A stretch of DNA of 64,000 nucleotides, from NCBI GenBank assembly GCA_031366605.1, contig JANLOO010000034.1, forward strand, positions 62,001 through 126,000, in the 5' to 3' direction. The notes beneath the pieces are model-generated. The model had not been told where the DNA came from. It made no database searches and saw only the letters and a list, made by a program, of their open reading frames with translations. This DNA comes from CALMEC01 sp031366605. Lineage in GTDB: Bacteria > Actinomycetota > Thermoleophilia > Miltoncostaeales > Miltoncostaeaceae. Both the position numbers and the translations under genes were made by a program. Positions within the stretch are counted from its first letter, which is position 1, and each line of letters opens with the position of its first letter. This document shows, piece by piece, positions 34,489 through 42,666 of this stretch.

Positions 34489-35754
34489 CTAGTCGGCTGT
34501 CCCGCCGTCCACGATCATGCCGGCACCGAGCGTGTCGTTTGTGGCCTCGTCGATCAGAATGAAGCTGCCTGTCGTGCGGTTGGCGCGGTACGGGTCGACG
34601 ACAAGTGGCTGGCTCACGCGGAGTCGGATGCGCCCCAGGTCGTTGAGCCCCAGGGTGTCCGATGCAACCGGGTCGAACGTGTGGATGTCGACGCGGTGCT
34701 CGATGGCGTCAACCACCGCACGGGCCTCACGCGTCGTATGGCGGATGACGTACTTGGATCCCGGGGTCAACTGACGGTCGCTCATCCAGCACACGTCCGC
34801 CACAAGCTCACGCATCACGAGCGGAGGGAACTCGGTGCCGACGATCATGTCGCCGCGGGCGACATCAAAGTTGTCGGCAAGACGGATCGTGACCGACCGC
34901 GGCGCCTCGGCCACGCCGAGCTGCCCGTCGATCGTCTCGACACCCGCGATCACCGTGCGGTGTCCGGCCGGCAGCACCAGGACGTCCATCCCGGGACGGA
35001 ACTCACCTGAGGCGATCTGGCCCGCGTACCCACGGTAGTCGTGGTACTCGGTGGCCTGCGGGCGGATGACCCATTGCACGGGGTACCGCGCCGGCAGCTC
35101 GGTCCGCCCACGATCCAGTGGGATGCCCTCGAGGTGACTCAGCAGTGACGGCCCCGTGTACCAATCCATCCGCGTACTCGCGTCGACCACGTTGTCGCCG
35201 TCCAGCGCCGAGATTGGGATCAGATCGATTTCGATGTCCAGGTCGTCGGCGAACGCCCGAAACTGCGCCTCGATCTCGTCGAACCGGGCCTGCGAGAACT
35301 CCACCAGGTCCATCTTGTTGATCGCGACGACGATGCGCGGGATGCGCAGCAGCGAGCAGACGTAGGTGTGCCGGCGGGTTTGCTCGGCCACACCGTGGCG
35401 CGCGTCGATGAGGATCACCGCGACGTCGGCCGTGGAGGCGCCGGTCGCCATGTTGCGCGTGTACTGCACGTGACCAGGGCAGTCGGCGATGATGAATCGC
35501 CGCAGCGGCGTCGCGAACGGCCGGTACGCCACGTCGATCGTGATGCCCTGCTCGCGCTCGGCGCGCAGCCCGTCGGTCAGCAGGGCCAGGTTGACGTAGC
35601 CGTCACCACGCCGTTCGCTGACCTCCTCGATGTGCTCCAACTGGTCGGCCATGACCTGCTTGCTGTCGTACAGCAAGCGCCCGATCAGGGTGCTCTTGCC
35701 ATCGTCGACCGATCCGCACGTCACCAGTCGGCAGAGGTCAACGTGATCGATCAC
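34489..35754 (-). CDS. cysN: Sulfate adenylyltransferase subunit 1 (CysN)
   Basis: The 421-residue GTPase subunit of ATP sulfurylase has the G motifs of the EF-Tu family: GSVDDGKSTLIGRLLYDSK (P-loop), ADCPGHVQYTRNMATGAS (DxxG) and NKMD in AINKMDLVEF. It lacks the C-terminal APS kinase domain seen in CysNC fusions. With CysD it makes adenosine-5'-phosphosulfate. The GTG start lies 8 nt after the cysD stop, which indicates an operon. Confidence 0.96.
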   Translation of the reverse strand: MIDHVDLCRLVTCGSVDDGKSTLIGRLLYDSKQVMADQLEHIEEVSERRGDGYVNLALLTDGLRAEREQGITIDVAYRPFATPLRRFIIADCPGHVQYTRNMATGASTADVAVILIDARHGVAEQTRRHTYVCSLLRIPRIVVAINKMDLVEFSQARFDEIEAQFRAFADDLDIEIDLIPISALDGDNVVDASTRMDWYTGPSLLSHLEGIPLDRGRTELPARYPVQWVIRPQATEYHDYRGYAGQIASGEFRPGMDVLVLPAGHRTVIAGVETIDGQLGVAEAPRSVTIRLADNFDVARGDMIVGTEFPPLVMRELVADVCWMSDRQLTPGSKYVIRHTTREARAVVDAIEHRVDIHTFDPVASDTLGLNDLGRIRLRVSQPLVVDPYRANRTTGSFILIDEATNDTLGAGMIVDGGTAD

Positions 35755-35762
35755 GATGGGAC

Positions 35763-36665
35763 TCAGAAGTAGCCGACCCGTTTGCGGTCTTCCATGGCGG
35801 CCTCGCTGGCGCGATCGTCGGCGCGGGTCTCGCCGCGTTCGGTGATGCGTGTCGCGACGATCTCGGTGACCACATCCTCAAGCGTCGCCGCAGTCGATGC
35901 GACCGCGCCGGTGCAGCTCATGTCCCCAACTGTCCGAAAGCGAACGGACGTTGTGAACACCTCTTCGGTCGGAAGGCGCTCAACCACCTCACTCGCCGCG
36001 TAGAGCATGCCGTCACGGGCGAACACCTCGCGCTCGTGCGCGAAATAGATCGTCGGAAGCTCGATGTGCTCGCGGGCGACGTACTCCCAGACGTCCAGCT
36101 CGGTCCAATTGGAGATCGGGAACACGCGCACATGCTCGCCTTTGCGAACGCGGCCGTTGTACAGGCTCCAAACCTCCGGACGTTGGGCACGTGGGTCCCA
36201 TTGGCCAAAGTCGTCGCGGAAGCTGAACACGCGTTCCTTGGCCCTGGCGCGCTCCTCGTCGCGGCGTGCTCCGCCGATCGCGGCATCAAAGCCATGCTTC
36301 TCGATTGCGTCCAGCAGCGATGTCGTCTGCAGCTGGTTCCGCGATGAGCGCGGACCTGTCTGCTCGGTCACCCGGCCGGTGTCGATCGACTCCTGGACCG
36401 ATGCCACGATCAGCCGCTCACCCAGCTGGGCGACGCGGGCGTCGCGGTATGCGATGACCTCGGGGAAGTTGTGGCCGGTGTCGATGTGCATCAACGGAAA
36501 CGGAAAGCCTGCGGGGCGGAAGGCCTTCTCGGCCAGGCGTAGGAGCACCGCCGAATCCTTGCCGCCCGAGAACAGCAGCACGGGTCGCTCGAGCTGGGCG
36601 GCGACCTCACGCATGATGTAGATCGCCTCGGCCTCGAGCATCTCGAGGTGTTCATGCGTGCTCAG
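35763..36665 (-). CDS. cysD: Sulfate adenylyltransferase subunit 2 (CysD)
   Basis: CysD adenylates sulfate. The motif LLFSGGKDSAVLLRLA is the PP-loop, and HIDTGHNFPEV, IGGARRDEE and FPISNWTELDVWEYVAREH are standard. A start at ATG 36641 gives 292 residues. The frame also contains eight codons of sensible CysD-like sequence (STHEHLE before LEAEAIYIMREV) reached from a CTG at 36665, which overlaps the transporter stop as CTGA. I use the longer form but the ATG cannot be excluded. The order permease, cysD, cysN indicates coordinate sulfate uptake and activation. Confidence 0.9.
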   Translation of the reverse strand: MSTHEHLEMLEAEAIYIMREVAAQLERPVLLFSGGKDSAVLLRLAEKAFRPAGFPFPLMHIDTGHNFPEVIAYRDARVAQLGERLIVASVQESIDTGRVTEQTGPRSSRNQLQTTSLLDAIEKHGFDAAIGGARRDEERARAKERVFSFRDDFGQWDPRAQRPEVWSLYNGRVRKGEHVRVFPISNWTELDVWEYVAREHIELPTIYFAHEREVFARDGMLYAASEVVERLPTEEVFTTSVRFRTVGDMSCTGAVASTAATLEDVVTEIVATRITERGETRADDRASEAAMEDRKRVGYF

Positions 36666-37576
36666 GGCGCGTCAGCTCCCGGCGTCACGACCACCGGCAC
36701 CACGCGCCCCATACGCACGGTCCGCCGCCATGCCCAGACGCCCAGCAGGATGGGGATGCCGACGATGACATAGGGCGGGATCTCGTAGCCGGCCTTGGTG
36801 ATCAAGCCCATGCCCGCCGCCAACAGGACGATGCCGAGCGCCGGCCGCAGTCCCCGTTCGGGCATACGTGTCGCCAGGTGGCTTCCGACCCAGACGCCGG
36901 GGATCGAGCCGATCATGATCGAGCCCGCCAGCGCAAAGTCGATGTTGCCCGAGAAGAAGTGCGCGAAGCTGGCCGCCCACAACAGGATCGCGGCATGGAA
37001 GACGTCCGTGCCCACGACGCGGCGTGGCGTCAGCCGGAACAGCATGATCAGGAACAAGGCGATGAGTGCGCCCGACCCGGCCGAGGTGACACCCAACACG
37101 AAGCCCACGAGCACGCCGACGCCGACCGCCGCGACCTTGTGCCGGGTCTGCAGGTCGATCGTCTTGCGCTCACGTGCGTGCGACGCCGTCGAGAACATCG
37201 CCCGCCAGAGGACCGCGACGCCGGTGATCAAGAGCGCGCCCGCAACGAGGCCCAACACGATGGAGTCGAATTGCCTGCCCGCATGGCGTTCGATGATCTT
37301 GAGTACCCACACGCCGGCGATCGTCGCGGGAATGCTGCCGACCCCGAGCCACAGCGAGATGCCCATGTCGACGGTGCCTTTGCGGAAATGCGTCCATCCC
37401 CCAACGGTCTTGGTGACCGCGGCGTAGAAGATGTCCGTGCCGATCGCCAGCACCGGCTTGATCCCGAAGACGATGATCAGCAGCGGTGTCATGAGCGAGC
37501 CGCCACCCATACCGGTGGTCCCCACGAGGATGCCCACGCCGAAGCCGAAGACGATCAGAAGCAGCGTCTGGGTCAC
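36662..37576 (-). CDS. TauE/SafE family anion permease
   Basis: The 304-residue membrane protein has eight hydrophobic spans and the two TauE motifs: GTTGMGGGSLMTPLL early and GVTSAGSGALIALFLIMLF in the second half. Family members move sulfite, sulfate or sulfoacetate. It leads the cysDN transcript (4-nt overlap with cysD's CTG start) and is divergent from siroheme synthesis, so sulfate uptake is the natural inference. GAGGGA lies just upstream of its GTG. Confidence 0.88.
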   Translation of the reverse strand: MTQTLLLIVFGFGVGILVGTTGMGGGSLMTPLLIIVFGIKPVLAIGTDIFYAAVTKTVGGWTHFRKGTVDMGISLWLGVGSIPATIAGVWVLKIIERHAGRQFDSIVLGLVAGALLITGVAVLWRAMFSTASHARERKTIDLQTRHKVAAVGVGVLVGFVLGVTSAGSGALIALFLIMLFRLTPRRVVGTDVFHAAILLWAASFAHFFSGNIDFALAGSIMIGSIPGVWVGSHLATRMPERGLRPALGIVLLAAGMGLITKAGYEIPPYVIVGIPILLGVWAWRRTVRMGRVVPVVVTPGADAP

Positions 37577-37597
37577 CGGGTCCCTCGGGTCTCACTC

Positions 37598-37607
37598 ATA
37601 TGCATAT
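37598..37607. promoter_or_regulatory. ATATGCATAT palindrome in AT-rich sulfate-locus promoter region
   Basis: A perfect 10-bp palindrome lies 22 nt upstream of the permease start, in the only markedly AT-rich stretch nearby (37596-37640, which also has TATTAT and TATAAC on the minus strand as -10 candidates). Binding of a sulfur-responsive regulator is possible but unproven. Confidence 0.35.
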
Positions 37608-37719
37608 CTGATCGCTCCAATAATACAAGGTTATAGCATTCGCGTCCGTCACCACCTGCGGACCCGGGTCGTCGCACCTGTCCGCCGCGCTGCCCGACTC
37701 CAAAAAACAGAATCACGAT

Positions 37720-37747
37720 GGTGTTTGTGGTGTTTTACCGGTATCCT
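37720..37747 (+). promoter_or_regulatory. Repeated GGTGTTT and TATCCT upstream of precorrin-2 dehydrogenase gene
   Basis: GGTGTTT occurs twice, at 37720-37726 and 37729-37735, followed by TATCCT at 37742-37747. The ATG at 37754 lies six bases after that -10-like box, so the mRNA could be leaderless. No convincing -35 was found. The tandem repeat could bind a regulator shared with the divergent sulfate genes. Confidence 0.3.
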
Positions 37748-37753
37748 GCCCGC

Positions 37754-38455
37754 ATGGCAAGGGCGCACGGCGACAATCTCGCAACGGATGCCTCATCACG
37801 CGCGACGCCTGACGTCTTCTACCCCGCGTTCATCGACTTGACCGGCAGGCGCTGCCTGGTGGTCGGCGGTGGGCCCGTTGGCACCGAGAAGACCGAGAAG
37901 CTCCTGGACGCCGGTGCCGACGTGCGGCTCGTCAGCCCGCAGGTCACGCCGCGTCTGGCGGCGCTCGTCGCGTCCGGGGCAATCGATGAGTTCCACCGCC
38001 GCGGCTACGAGACAGCAGATTTGGACGGGTGTCTGTTGGTCATCGCCGCGACCGCTGACGCCGACGTCAACCTGGGGGTTTGGCAGGACGCCGAGGCGCG
38101 CACGATGCTGGTCAACGTCGTCGACGTGCCGCCGCTCTGCAACTTCATCGTGCCGTCGATCATGCGCCACGGCGAGCTGGCCGTCGCGGTGTCGACGGGT
38201 GGCGCAAGCCCCGTCGTGGCCCGCACCGTGCGCGAGCGCATCCAGGCCGAGATCGGCCCCGAATGGGGCGAGCTCGTCACGCTGATGCGCCAGACGCGCG
38301 AGGAGCTGAAGGAGCGGTTCACCACGATGCCCTCGCGGGCGGCTGCCGTCGAGCGGCTGCTCGAGAGCGGCGTCGTCGAGCGGCTGGCGGCGGGAGATCG
38401 CGAGGGCGCGTTGGCGTTGATCGAGGAGCACCTGGGCGTGGAGGCTCCCGCATGA
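37754..38455 (+). CDS. Precorrin-2 dehydrogenase/sirohydrochlorin ferrochelatase domain protein
   Basis: From ATG 37754 the 233-residue protein matches the N-terminal half of CysG or Met8: an FIDLTGRRCLVVGGGPVGTEK Rossmann motif, then NLGVWQDAEARTMLVNVVD and PSIMRHGELAVAVSTGGASP. It oxidises precorrin-2 to sirohydrochlorin and may insert iron, giving siroheme for sulfite reductase. The next gene, the methyltransferase, overlaps its stop (ATGA), so CysG is split into two proteins here. It pairs with the divergent sulfate genes functionally. Confidence 0.9.
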   Translation: MARAHGDNLATDASSRATPDVFYPAFIDLTGRRCLVVGGGPVGTEKTEKLLDAGADVRLVSPQVTPRLAALVASGAIDEFHRRGYETADLDGCLLVIAATADADVNLGVWQDAEARTMLVNVVDVPPLCNFIVPSIMRHGELAVAVSTGGASPVVARTVRERIQAEIGPEWGELVTLMRQTREELKERFTTMPSRAAAVERLLESGVVERLAAGDREGALALIEEHLGVEAPA

Positions 38456-39291
38456 GGCCGGGGACGGTGGCCCTGATCGGGGCAGGTCCCGGAGATCCGG
38501 ATCTTCTGACGATCCGGGGACTGCGCTTGCTCGAGCAGGCCGAGGTCGTGGTGCACGATCGGCTCGGCACCGAGGCCCTGCTTGCGTTCGTGTCCGACAC
38601 CTGCGCATTGGTCGACGCCGGCAAGGCACCCGGCCGGCACGGCATGACGCAGGACCAGATCTCGGACGCGTTGATCCACCACGCCCGGCGGGGCAAGCGG
38701 GTGGTGCGCCTCAAGGGCGGTGATCCCTTCGTATTCGGGCGCGGCGGCGAAGAAGCGCTGGCCCTGGTCGAGGCGGGAATCGCATTCCAGGTCGTGCCCG
38801 GGGTCAGTAGCGCGTTCGCGGTTCCGGCTGCGGCAGGAATCCCGGTGACCCATCGTGGACTCGCGCGCACTGTCACGATCGCGAGCGGCCATGACGATCC
38901 CGCCTCCCCTGCCGCGCGCGAGCGGTGGCGGGCACTCGCGCCGGTGCCCGGCACCCTGGTGCTGCTGATGGCGATGTCGAACCTGGATCAGATATCGCGC
39001 GCGCTGATCGACGGTGGCCGTGCCACCGACGAACCCGCGGCGGCGATTCAGTGGGGCACGACCGCCGAGGAACGCCGCGTCACCGCGACCCTCGGCACGA
39101 TCGCGGCCGCATGTGACGCCGACGGTCTGGGAAACCCGGCCGTCGTGGTGATCGGTCCGGTCGTCGCGCTCGGTGAGCTCGTGTCGTCAGCGATGCGTGC
39201 GACGGTAGAGGACGACCCCGGCGACGATGGTCGCGACAACCTCGAGGTTGACATCCAGCACCACCACATCCCCGGCCGCACCGGGGCGTAG
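38452..39291 (+). CDS. cobA: Uroporphyrinogen-III C-methyltransferase
   Basis: The 279-residue SUMT makes precorrin-2 from uroporphyrinogen III with two SAM. It begins VALIGAGPGDPDLLTIRGL, has VVRLKGGDPFVFGRGGEE (the family signature) and continues through VPGVSSAFAVPAAAGIPVTHR. The family normally ends near VVVIGPVVALGELV. The remaining C-terminal residues here are read across the end of the oppositely oriented nagA gene, a 105-nt convergent overlap, and look like non-conserved tail. Expressed with the precorrin-2 dehydrogenase for siroheme. Confidence 0.94.
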   Translation: MRPGTVALIGAGPGDPDLLTIRGLRLLEQAEVVVHDRLGTEALLAFVSDTCALVDAGKAPGRHGMTQDQISDALIHHARRGKRVVRLKGGDPFVFGRGGEEALALVEAGIAFQVVPGVSSAFAVPAAAGIPVTHRGLARTVTIASGHDDPASPAARERWRALAPVPGTLVLLMAMSNLDQISRALIDGGRATDEPAAAIQWGTTAEERRVTATLGTIAAACDADGLGNPAVVVIGPVVALGELVSSAMRATVEDDPGDDGRDNLEVDIQHHHIPGRTGA

Positions 39292-40332
39292 CGCTCCCAG
39301 ATCCGCCCGGCCGAGCAGGCGAGCCGGCGACTCGGTCACCGCAGCGACGGCCTCGACCGGCGCGCAGCCGGTCATGGCGACGACATTGCGGACACACGCG
39401 TCGAGTCCGGTCACGCCACCGGCGAGGGACCCCGACGTTGTGCGGCAGCTTCGTCCATCCGAGACGACCTCGTGTCCCGCCAACACGTATCGCCCGGCAG
39501 GCGCTCCAAGCGGAGCGGCGGCGTCCGATATCAAGATGCGCCGATCGGCTCCCAGCGCACGCCAGGCGAGCCGGAGCATTCGTGGATCGACATGGACACC
39601 GTCAGCGATCAGGCTCGACGCGACAGGCAGGTCGGTCAACGCCGCGGCCGCCAGGGTCGACGTGCGGTGATGCATCGGTGCCATCGCATTGAACAGGTGG
39701 GTCACTGCGGCAAGTCCCACGTCTACGGCCGCGTGGGCGGCATCGTCATCTGCATCCGTGTGGCCCGCCGCGACCACCACGCCGCGTTTGACCAACTCGG
39801 CGACAACGATGAGCGCACCCGCACGTTCTGGCGCGAGGGTCACCATGGCCACCCCTGCGTCGCGCGACCACCCGCTGATCACCTCCGCCGAAGGCGCCAC
39901 GATGTGATCGACCCCGTGCGCTCCCGCACGCGCAGCGGCGATCATCGGACCCTCCAGATGCCAGCCGATCGGCCGCGCCCCGAGCCATCCGTCGGGCGGT
40001 CCAGCTGCGAGCACCTGGAGCGCATGGTCCACCGTCGCACGCGGCGCGGTGATGATTGTGGGGAGGAAGCTCGTGACCCCAAAGCGCGGTATCGCCGCAG
40101 CCACGTCCCACAACCGGTCGGGCGACGCGGTCAGGTCGGCGCCCACGGCGCCATTGACCTGCAGATCGACAAAGCCCGGCGCGACGGTGCATCCGGTCAC
40201 ATCCAACACCTGACCGCGCCAGGACGCCCCAGTAACCGCAACGACGCCGTCAACGATGTGCAGATCCAGGCGCTCGCCCGTCAGATCGCGCCCACCCCGG
40301 ATGGCGATCGCTCCATGGGGCACGCGGTTCAC
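39187..40332 (-). CDS. nagA: N-acetylglucosamine-6-phosphate deacetylase
   Basis: The amidohydrolase-superfamily product (381 residues from GTG 40332) has APGFVDLQVNGAVGADLT, WHLEGPMIAAA with a metal-binding Glu, His in AAGHTDAD, His in THLFNAMAPMHH, and the catalytic Asp in LISDAAAPLGAPAG. NagA removes acetate from GlcNAc-6-P during amino-sugar recycling. Several alternative starts exist (GTG 40389, 40323); the longest would run into the palindromic repeat. No nagB or PTS gene is in the window. Confidence 0.88.
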   Translation of the reverse strand: MNRVPHGAIAIRGGRDLTGERLDLHIVDGVVAVTGASWRGQVLDVTGCTVAPGFVDLQVNGAVGADLTASPDRLWDVAAAIPRFGVTSFLPTIITAPRATVDHALQVLAAGPPDGWLGARPIGWHLEGPMIAAARAGAHGVDHIVAPSAEVISGWSRDAGVAMVTLAPERAGALIVVAELVKRGVVVAAGHTDADDDAAHAAVDVGLAAVTHLFNAMAPMHHRTSTLAAAALTDLPVASSLIADGVHVDPRMLRLAWRALGADRRILISDAAAPLGAPAGRYVLAGHEVVSDGRSCRTTSGSLAGGVTGLDACVRNVVAMTGCAPVEAVAAVTESPARLLGRADLGALRPGAAGDVVVLDVNLEVVATIVAGVVLYRRTHR

Positions 40333-40394
40333 ACGGGTGACGGTGCCGGCGCACCGACGCCCAGTCAACACACCAGTGCACCGCGCCACCCGAA

Positions 40395-40441
40395 TGTGTC
40401 GTCCGACGACACAAGTGAGCGCGAGAAATGACCAAATGACC
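40395..40441. repeat. Palindromic repeat, copy 1 of 3
   Basis: The unit contains TGTCGT-CCG-ACGACA (40397-40411) followed by CAAGTG, a short spacer and GACCAAATGACC. It lies just upstream of the nagA start region. Copies 2 and 3 follow at about 115-nt intervals, and only the middle base or two of the palindrome change. Confidence 0.75.
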
Positions 40442-40508
40442 GAATGACCACGTCAACCACGCCAACCGACCGTGACCGGCGGCGTCCGCTCACGAACGAA
40501 ACACGAAG

Positions 40509-40557
40509 TGTGTCGTCCAACGACACAAGTGACCATCGCGAAATCGACCAAGTGACC
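40509..40557. repeat. Palindromic repeat, copy 2 of 3
   Basis: The palindrome TGTCGT-CCA-ACGACA is at 40511-40525, followed by CAAGTGACC, a spacer with GCGA and GACCAAGTGACC. Both halves of the unit match copy 1; the sequence upstream (CACGAAGTG) is partly shared with copy 3 (CACAAAAGTG). Confidence 0.75.
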
Positions 40558-40625
40558 GTTTCAGCGACACCCATCTGACACAAGGCCGAAGGCCGCCGGA
40601 GCGCTTCGGAACGAAAACACAAAAG

Positions 40626-40671
40626 TGTGTCGTCTAACGACACAAGTGGCCGCCGCGGCGACCAAATGGCC
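40626..40671. repeat. Palindromic repeat, copy 3 of 3
   Basis: The palindrome TGTCGT-CTA-ACGACA is at 40628-40642, followed by CAAGTGGCC, a GC-rich spacer and GACCAAATGGCC. The arms are unchanged while the loop differs from the other copies, so the stem, not the loop, appears to be preserved. No gene lies between 40390 and 40838. Confidence 0.75.
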
Positions 40672-40838
40672 ATTTTGGGGACGTTCACCCCGGGAGGAGG
40701 CCTGCGAACGGTCTCTTGGCGGCCGCAGGGGTGTCGGGGCACGGGCTGCGCGTGACCACTCGCGCGGGCGGCGGCGATTTGCGGTGATCCGATCCGCGGT
40801 CGGGTGCGTATCAGGGGAACCTTACGAAGCGAGCCGCC

Positions 40839-41264
40839 ATGTACGAACTGAGTCGAGATCTGTTTCGCGCGATCCGTCCGGGCCTGATCCCAGATCGGCG
40901 CAATCCCGCCCGCCCCGCGCGGACGTTGCTGGCCATGTGCGAGGACACGGTGCAGCGCATCGCCCAGACCCCCGTCGCGCGACGCCGGCACGCGACGCGA
41001 CTGTTCGCCCAGGCGCGACCGCTGTACGCGCCAAACCAACAGCTGGAGTTGGTCACCCGAATTGAGACGGCGGTCGCGAACGTCCACGAACGCCTGATCG
41101 AACACACCGGTGGTCGCACAGGTGGGCTGCTTCGCTGTGCGGCCACGACGCGCCGACACACACCGTGCATGCGCGAGCCGGTCCCGGGACTTCGTTACTG
41201 CCCATCGCATCGGCACCTGGACGTGACCGAGACCGCACAGGGCCTCGGCATCCACGCACGCTGA
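40839..41264 (+). CDS. 141-residue protein with C-terminal Cys/His cluster
   Basis: The product is basic in the middle and helical (MYELSRDLFRAIRPGLIP, then LLAMCEDTVQRIAQTPVARR). It ends in a potential zinc site: LLRCAATTRRHTPCMREPVPGLRYCPSHRHLD with three Cys and three His (about 105-130). No family is recognised. Its TGA shares a base with the ATG of the ECF sigma gene (TGATG), so it is probably the first gene of the sigma/anti-sigma operon and perhaps a regulator or target of it. Only weak ribosome site. Confidence 0.65.
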   Translation: MYELSRDLFRAIRPGLIPDRRNPARPARTLLAMCEDTVQRIAQTPVARRRHATRLFAQARPLYAPNQQLELVTRIETAVANVHERLIEHTGGRTGGLLRCAATTRRHTPCMREPVPGLRYCPSHRHLDVTETAQGLGIHAR

Positions 41265-41911
41265 TGAGTACGGCTACGATCCGTGGTCCTGTGCTCTCCC
41301 GTCCCCGGGCCAACGTCGCGCGTACTGCGACCGCAACCGATTCGCCGACACCCACGGTGGACCGTGATGCTGCAATCGCCGCGCGTCTCGCGGGCGGGGA
41401 TGCCGAGGCGCTGCGTGACGCGTACGCCGATCACGGCGGTGTCGTGTTCGGTACGTCCCTGCGCGTGTTGGGCGACTACCAGCTGGCAGAAGAGTGCACA
41501 CAGGACGTGTTCATGACGCTGTGGCACAACGCGGCATCTCTCGATCTGAGTCGCGCAAAACTGACGACGTGGTTGTATGTCGTGGCCCGCAACCGGGCAA
41601 TCGCATTGGACCGACGCCGCCGCGCGCGACCGGCGCTGCCGTTTGCAGATGTCCCGGATGTCACTGCGGCCCCAGATCCAGCCGAACTCGCCCAGGACGC
41701 CGACAACGCGCGTCAGGTGGTCCAGGCTCTGGCCGACCTGCCTGACGATCAACGCATGGTCGTGACGCTGGCGTACTTCGAGGGGTTGAGCCAATCCCAG
41801 ATCGCGACGCGACTGGGACTCCCGATCGGCACGGTCAAGGGGCGGGCCCGCCTTGCCCTGGATCGCCTGCGAACAGTGATCGACCGATCCGCGTCGGGAG
41901 GCCTGGGATGA
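41264..41911 (+). CDS. ECF RNA polymerase sigma factor (SigK/ECF19-like)
   Basis: The 215-residue sigma factor has region 2 at about 45-110 (DAYADHGGVVFGTSLRVLGD, ECTQDVFMTLWHNAASLD, LTTWLYVVARNRAIALDR) and region 4 at about 150-205, ending in the HTH SQSQIATRLGLPIGTVKGRA. The first ~35 residues are a variable lead. The next gene is an RskA-type anti-sigma factor with an ATGA overlap, the standard ECF19/SigK pairing, so the sigma factor is presumably held inactive at the membrane until the anti-sigma is cleaved. Confidence 0.92.
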   Translation: MSTATIRGPVLSRPRANVARTATATDSPTPTVDRDAAIAARLAGGDAEALRDAYADHGGVVFGTSLRVLGDYQLAEECTQDVFMTLWHNAASLDLSRAKLTTWLYVVARNRAIALDRRRRARPALPFADVPDVTAAPDPAELAQDADNARQVVQALADLPDDQRMVVTLAYFEGLSQSQIATRLGLPIGTVKGRARLALDRLRTVIDRSASGGLG

Positions 41912-42624
41912 ACACCGAGCTTCGCGAACTCGCCGCGCTGTCGGCCCTGGGGGCGCTCTCGCCGGATGACGCCACGCGCTTTGCCCGTGCGATTGACGAA
42001 CATCCGGAGCTGGCCCAGGAGCTGGCGCTGGACCAGGCGGGCGTTGAGCGGTTGGGTTTGGTGGCCGACCGCGGAACCGCTCCTCCAGACCTCGCCGACC
42101 GCCTTGTCGCCGCCGCCACGGCGACCCCGGCCGGCGCGCCGACGCGCGCACCCGCAACTGCGACTCGATCGCGCCCGAGTTGGCGACGTTGGGCACCGGC
42201 GTTGGGAGGCGGACTGGTCGCTGTGGCCGCTGCGGTCGCACTCACGCTTGTCGCCACCCGTGATCCCGGCATCGGCACACCTCAGGTCCGGGCCGCCATC
42301 GTCGCCCACCCCGGTCGCCCCCCAGTCACAGGGACCGCGAGCCTGTACCGACCCAACCAGTCCGACGGCCGGGTCGTCGTCGACCTCGCATCGCTCGCGG
42401 CCGCACCGGCAGGCCATCACTACGAAGTCTGGGTCCTGCGCGCAGGCGCAACGGCGATGGAGGCGGTCGGCACGTTCGCCACCCCGCGCACGGCGCCCGT
42501 CCATCTGGAACTGCGCCTCCCAGGCGGTGGCACCTACGGCGCCTTGGACATCTCGATCCAGGCCGACGGCGGCCCGCCAGAGCACTCCGGTGCAAGCGTC
42601 GCCGGCGCGACGTTCGGAATGTGA
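41908..42624 (+). CDS. Anti-sigma factor, RskA family
   Basis: This 238-residue protein has the RskA plan: a cytoplasmic anti-sigma domain (LRELAALSALGALSPDDATR), a single membrane span (about 95-115, LGGGLVAVAAAVALTLVA) and an extracytoplasmic C-terminal domain (about 125-238) with YEVWVLRAGATAMEAVGTF and DISIQADGGPP, the RskA signature. It is translationally coupled to the sigma gene. In the family, membrane proteolysis releases the sigma factor; the signal is unknown here. Confidence 0.9.
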   Translation: MNTELRELAALSALGALSPDDATRFARAIDEHPELAQELALDQAGVERLGLVADRGTAPPDLADRLVAAATATPAGAPTRAPATATRSRPSWRRWAPALGGGLVAVAAAVALTLVATRDPGIGTPQVRAAIVAHPGRPPVTGTASLYRPNQSDGRVVVDLASLAAAPAGHHYEVWVLRAGATAMEAVGTFATPRTAPVHLELRLPGGGTYGALDISIQADGGPPEHSGASVAGATFGM

Positions 42625-42666
42625 GATGCGTCGCGTCGTGATGCCCCCAACCGTCACAACCTCCCT

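Noticed and set aside
40395..40671. Reading the palindromic array as a CRISPR
   Set aside because: Only three units, about 115-nt period, spacer parts partly similar to each other, and no cas genes nearby.
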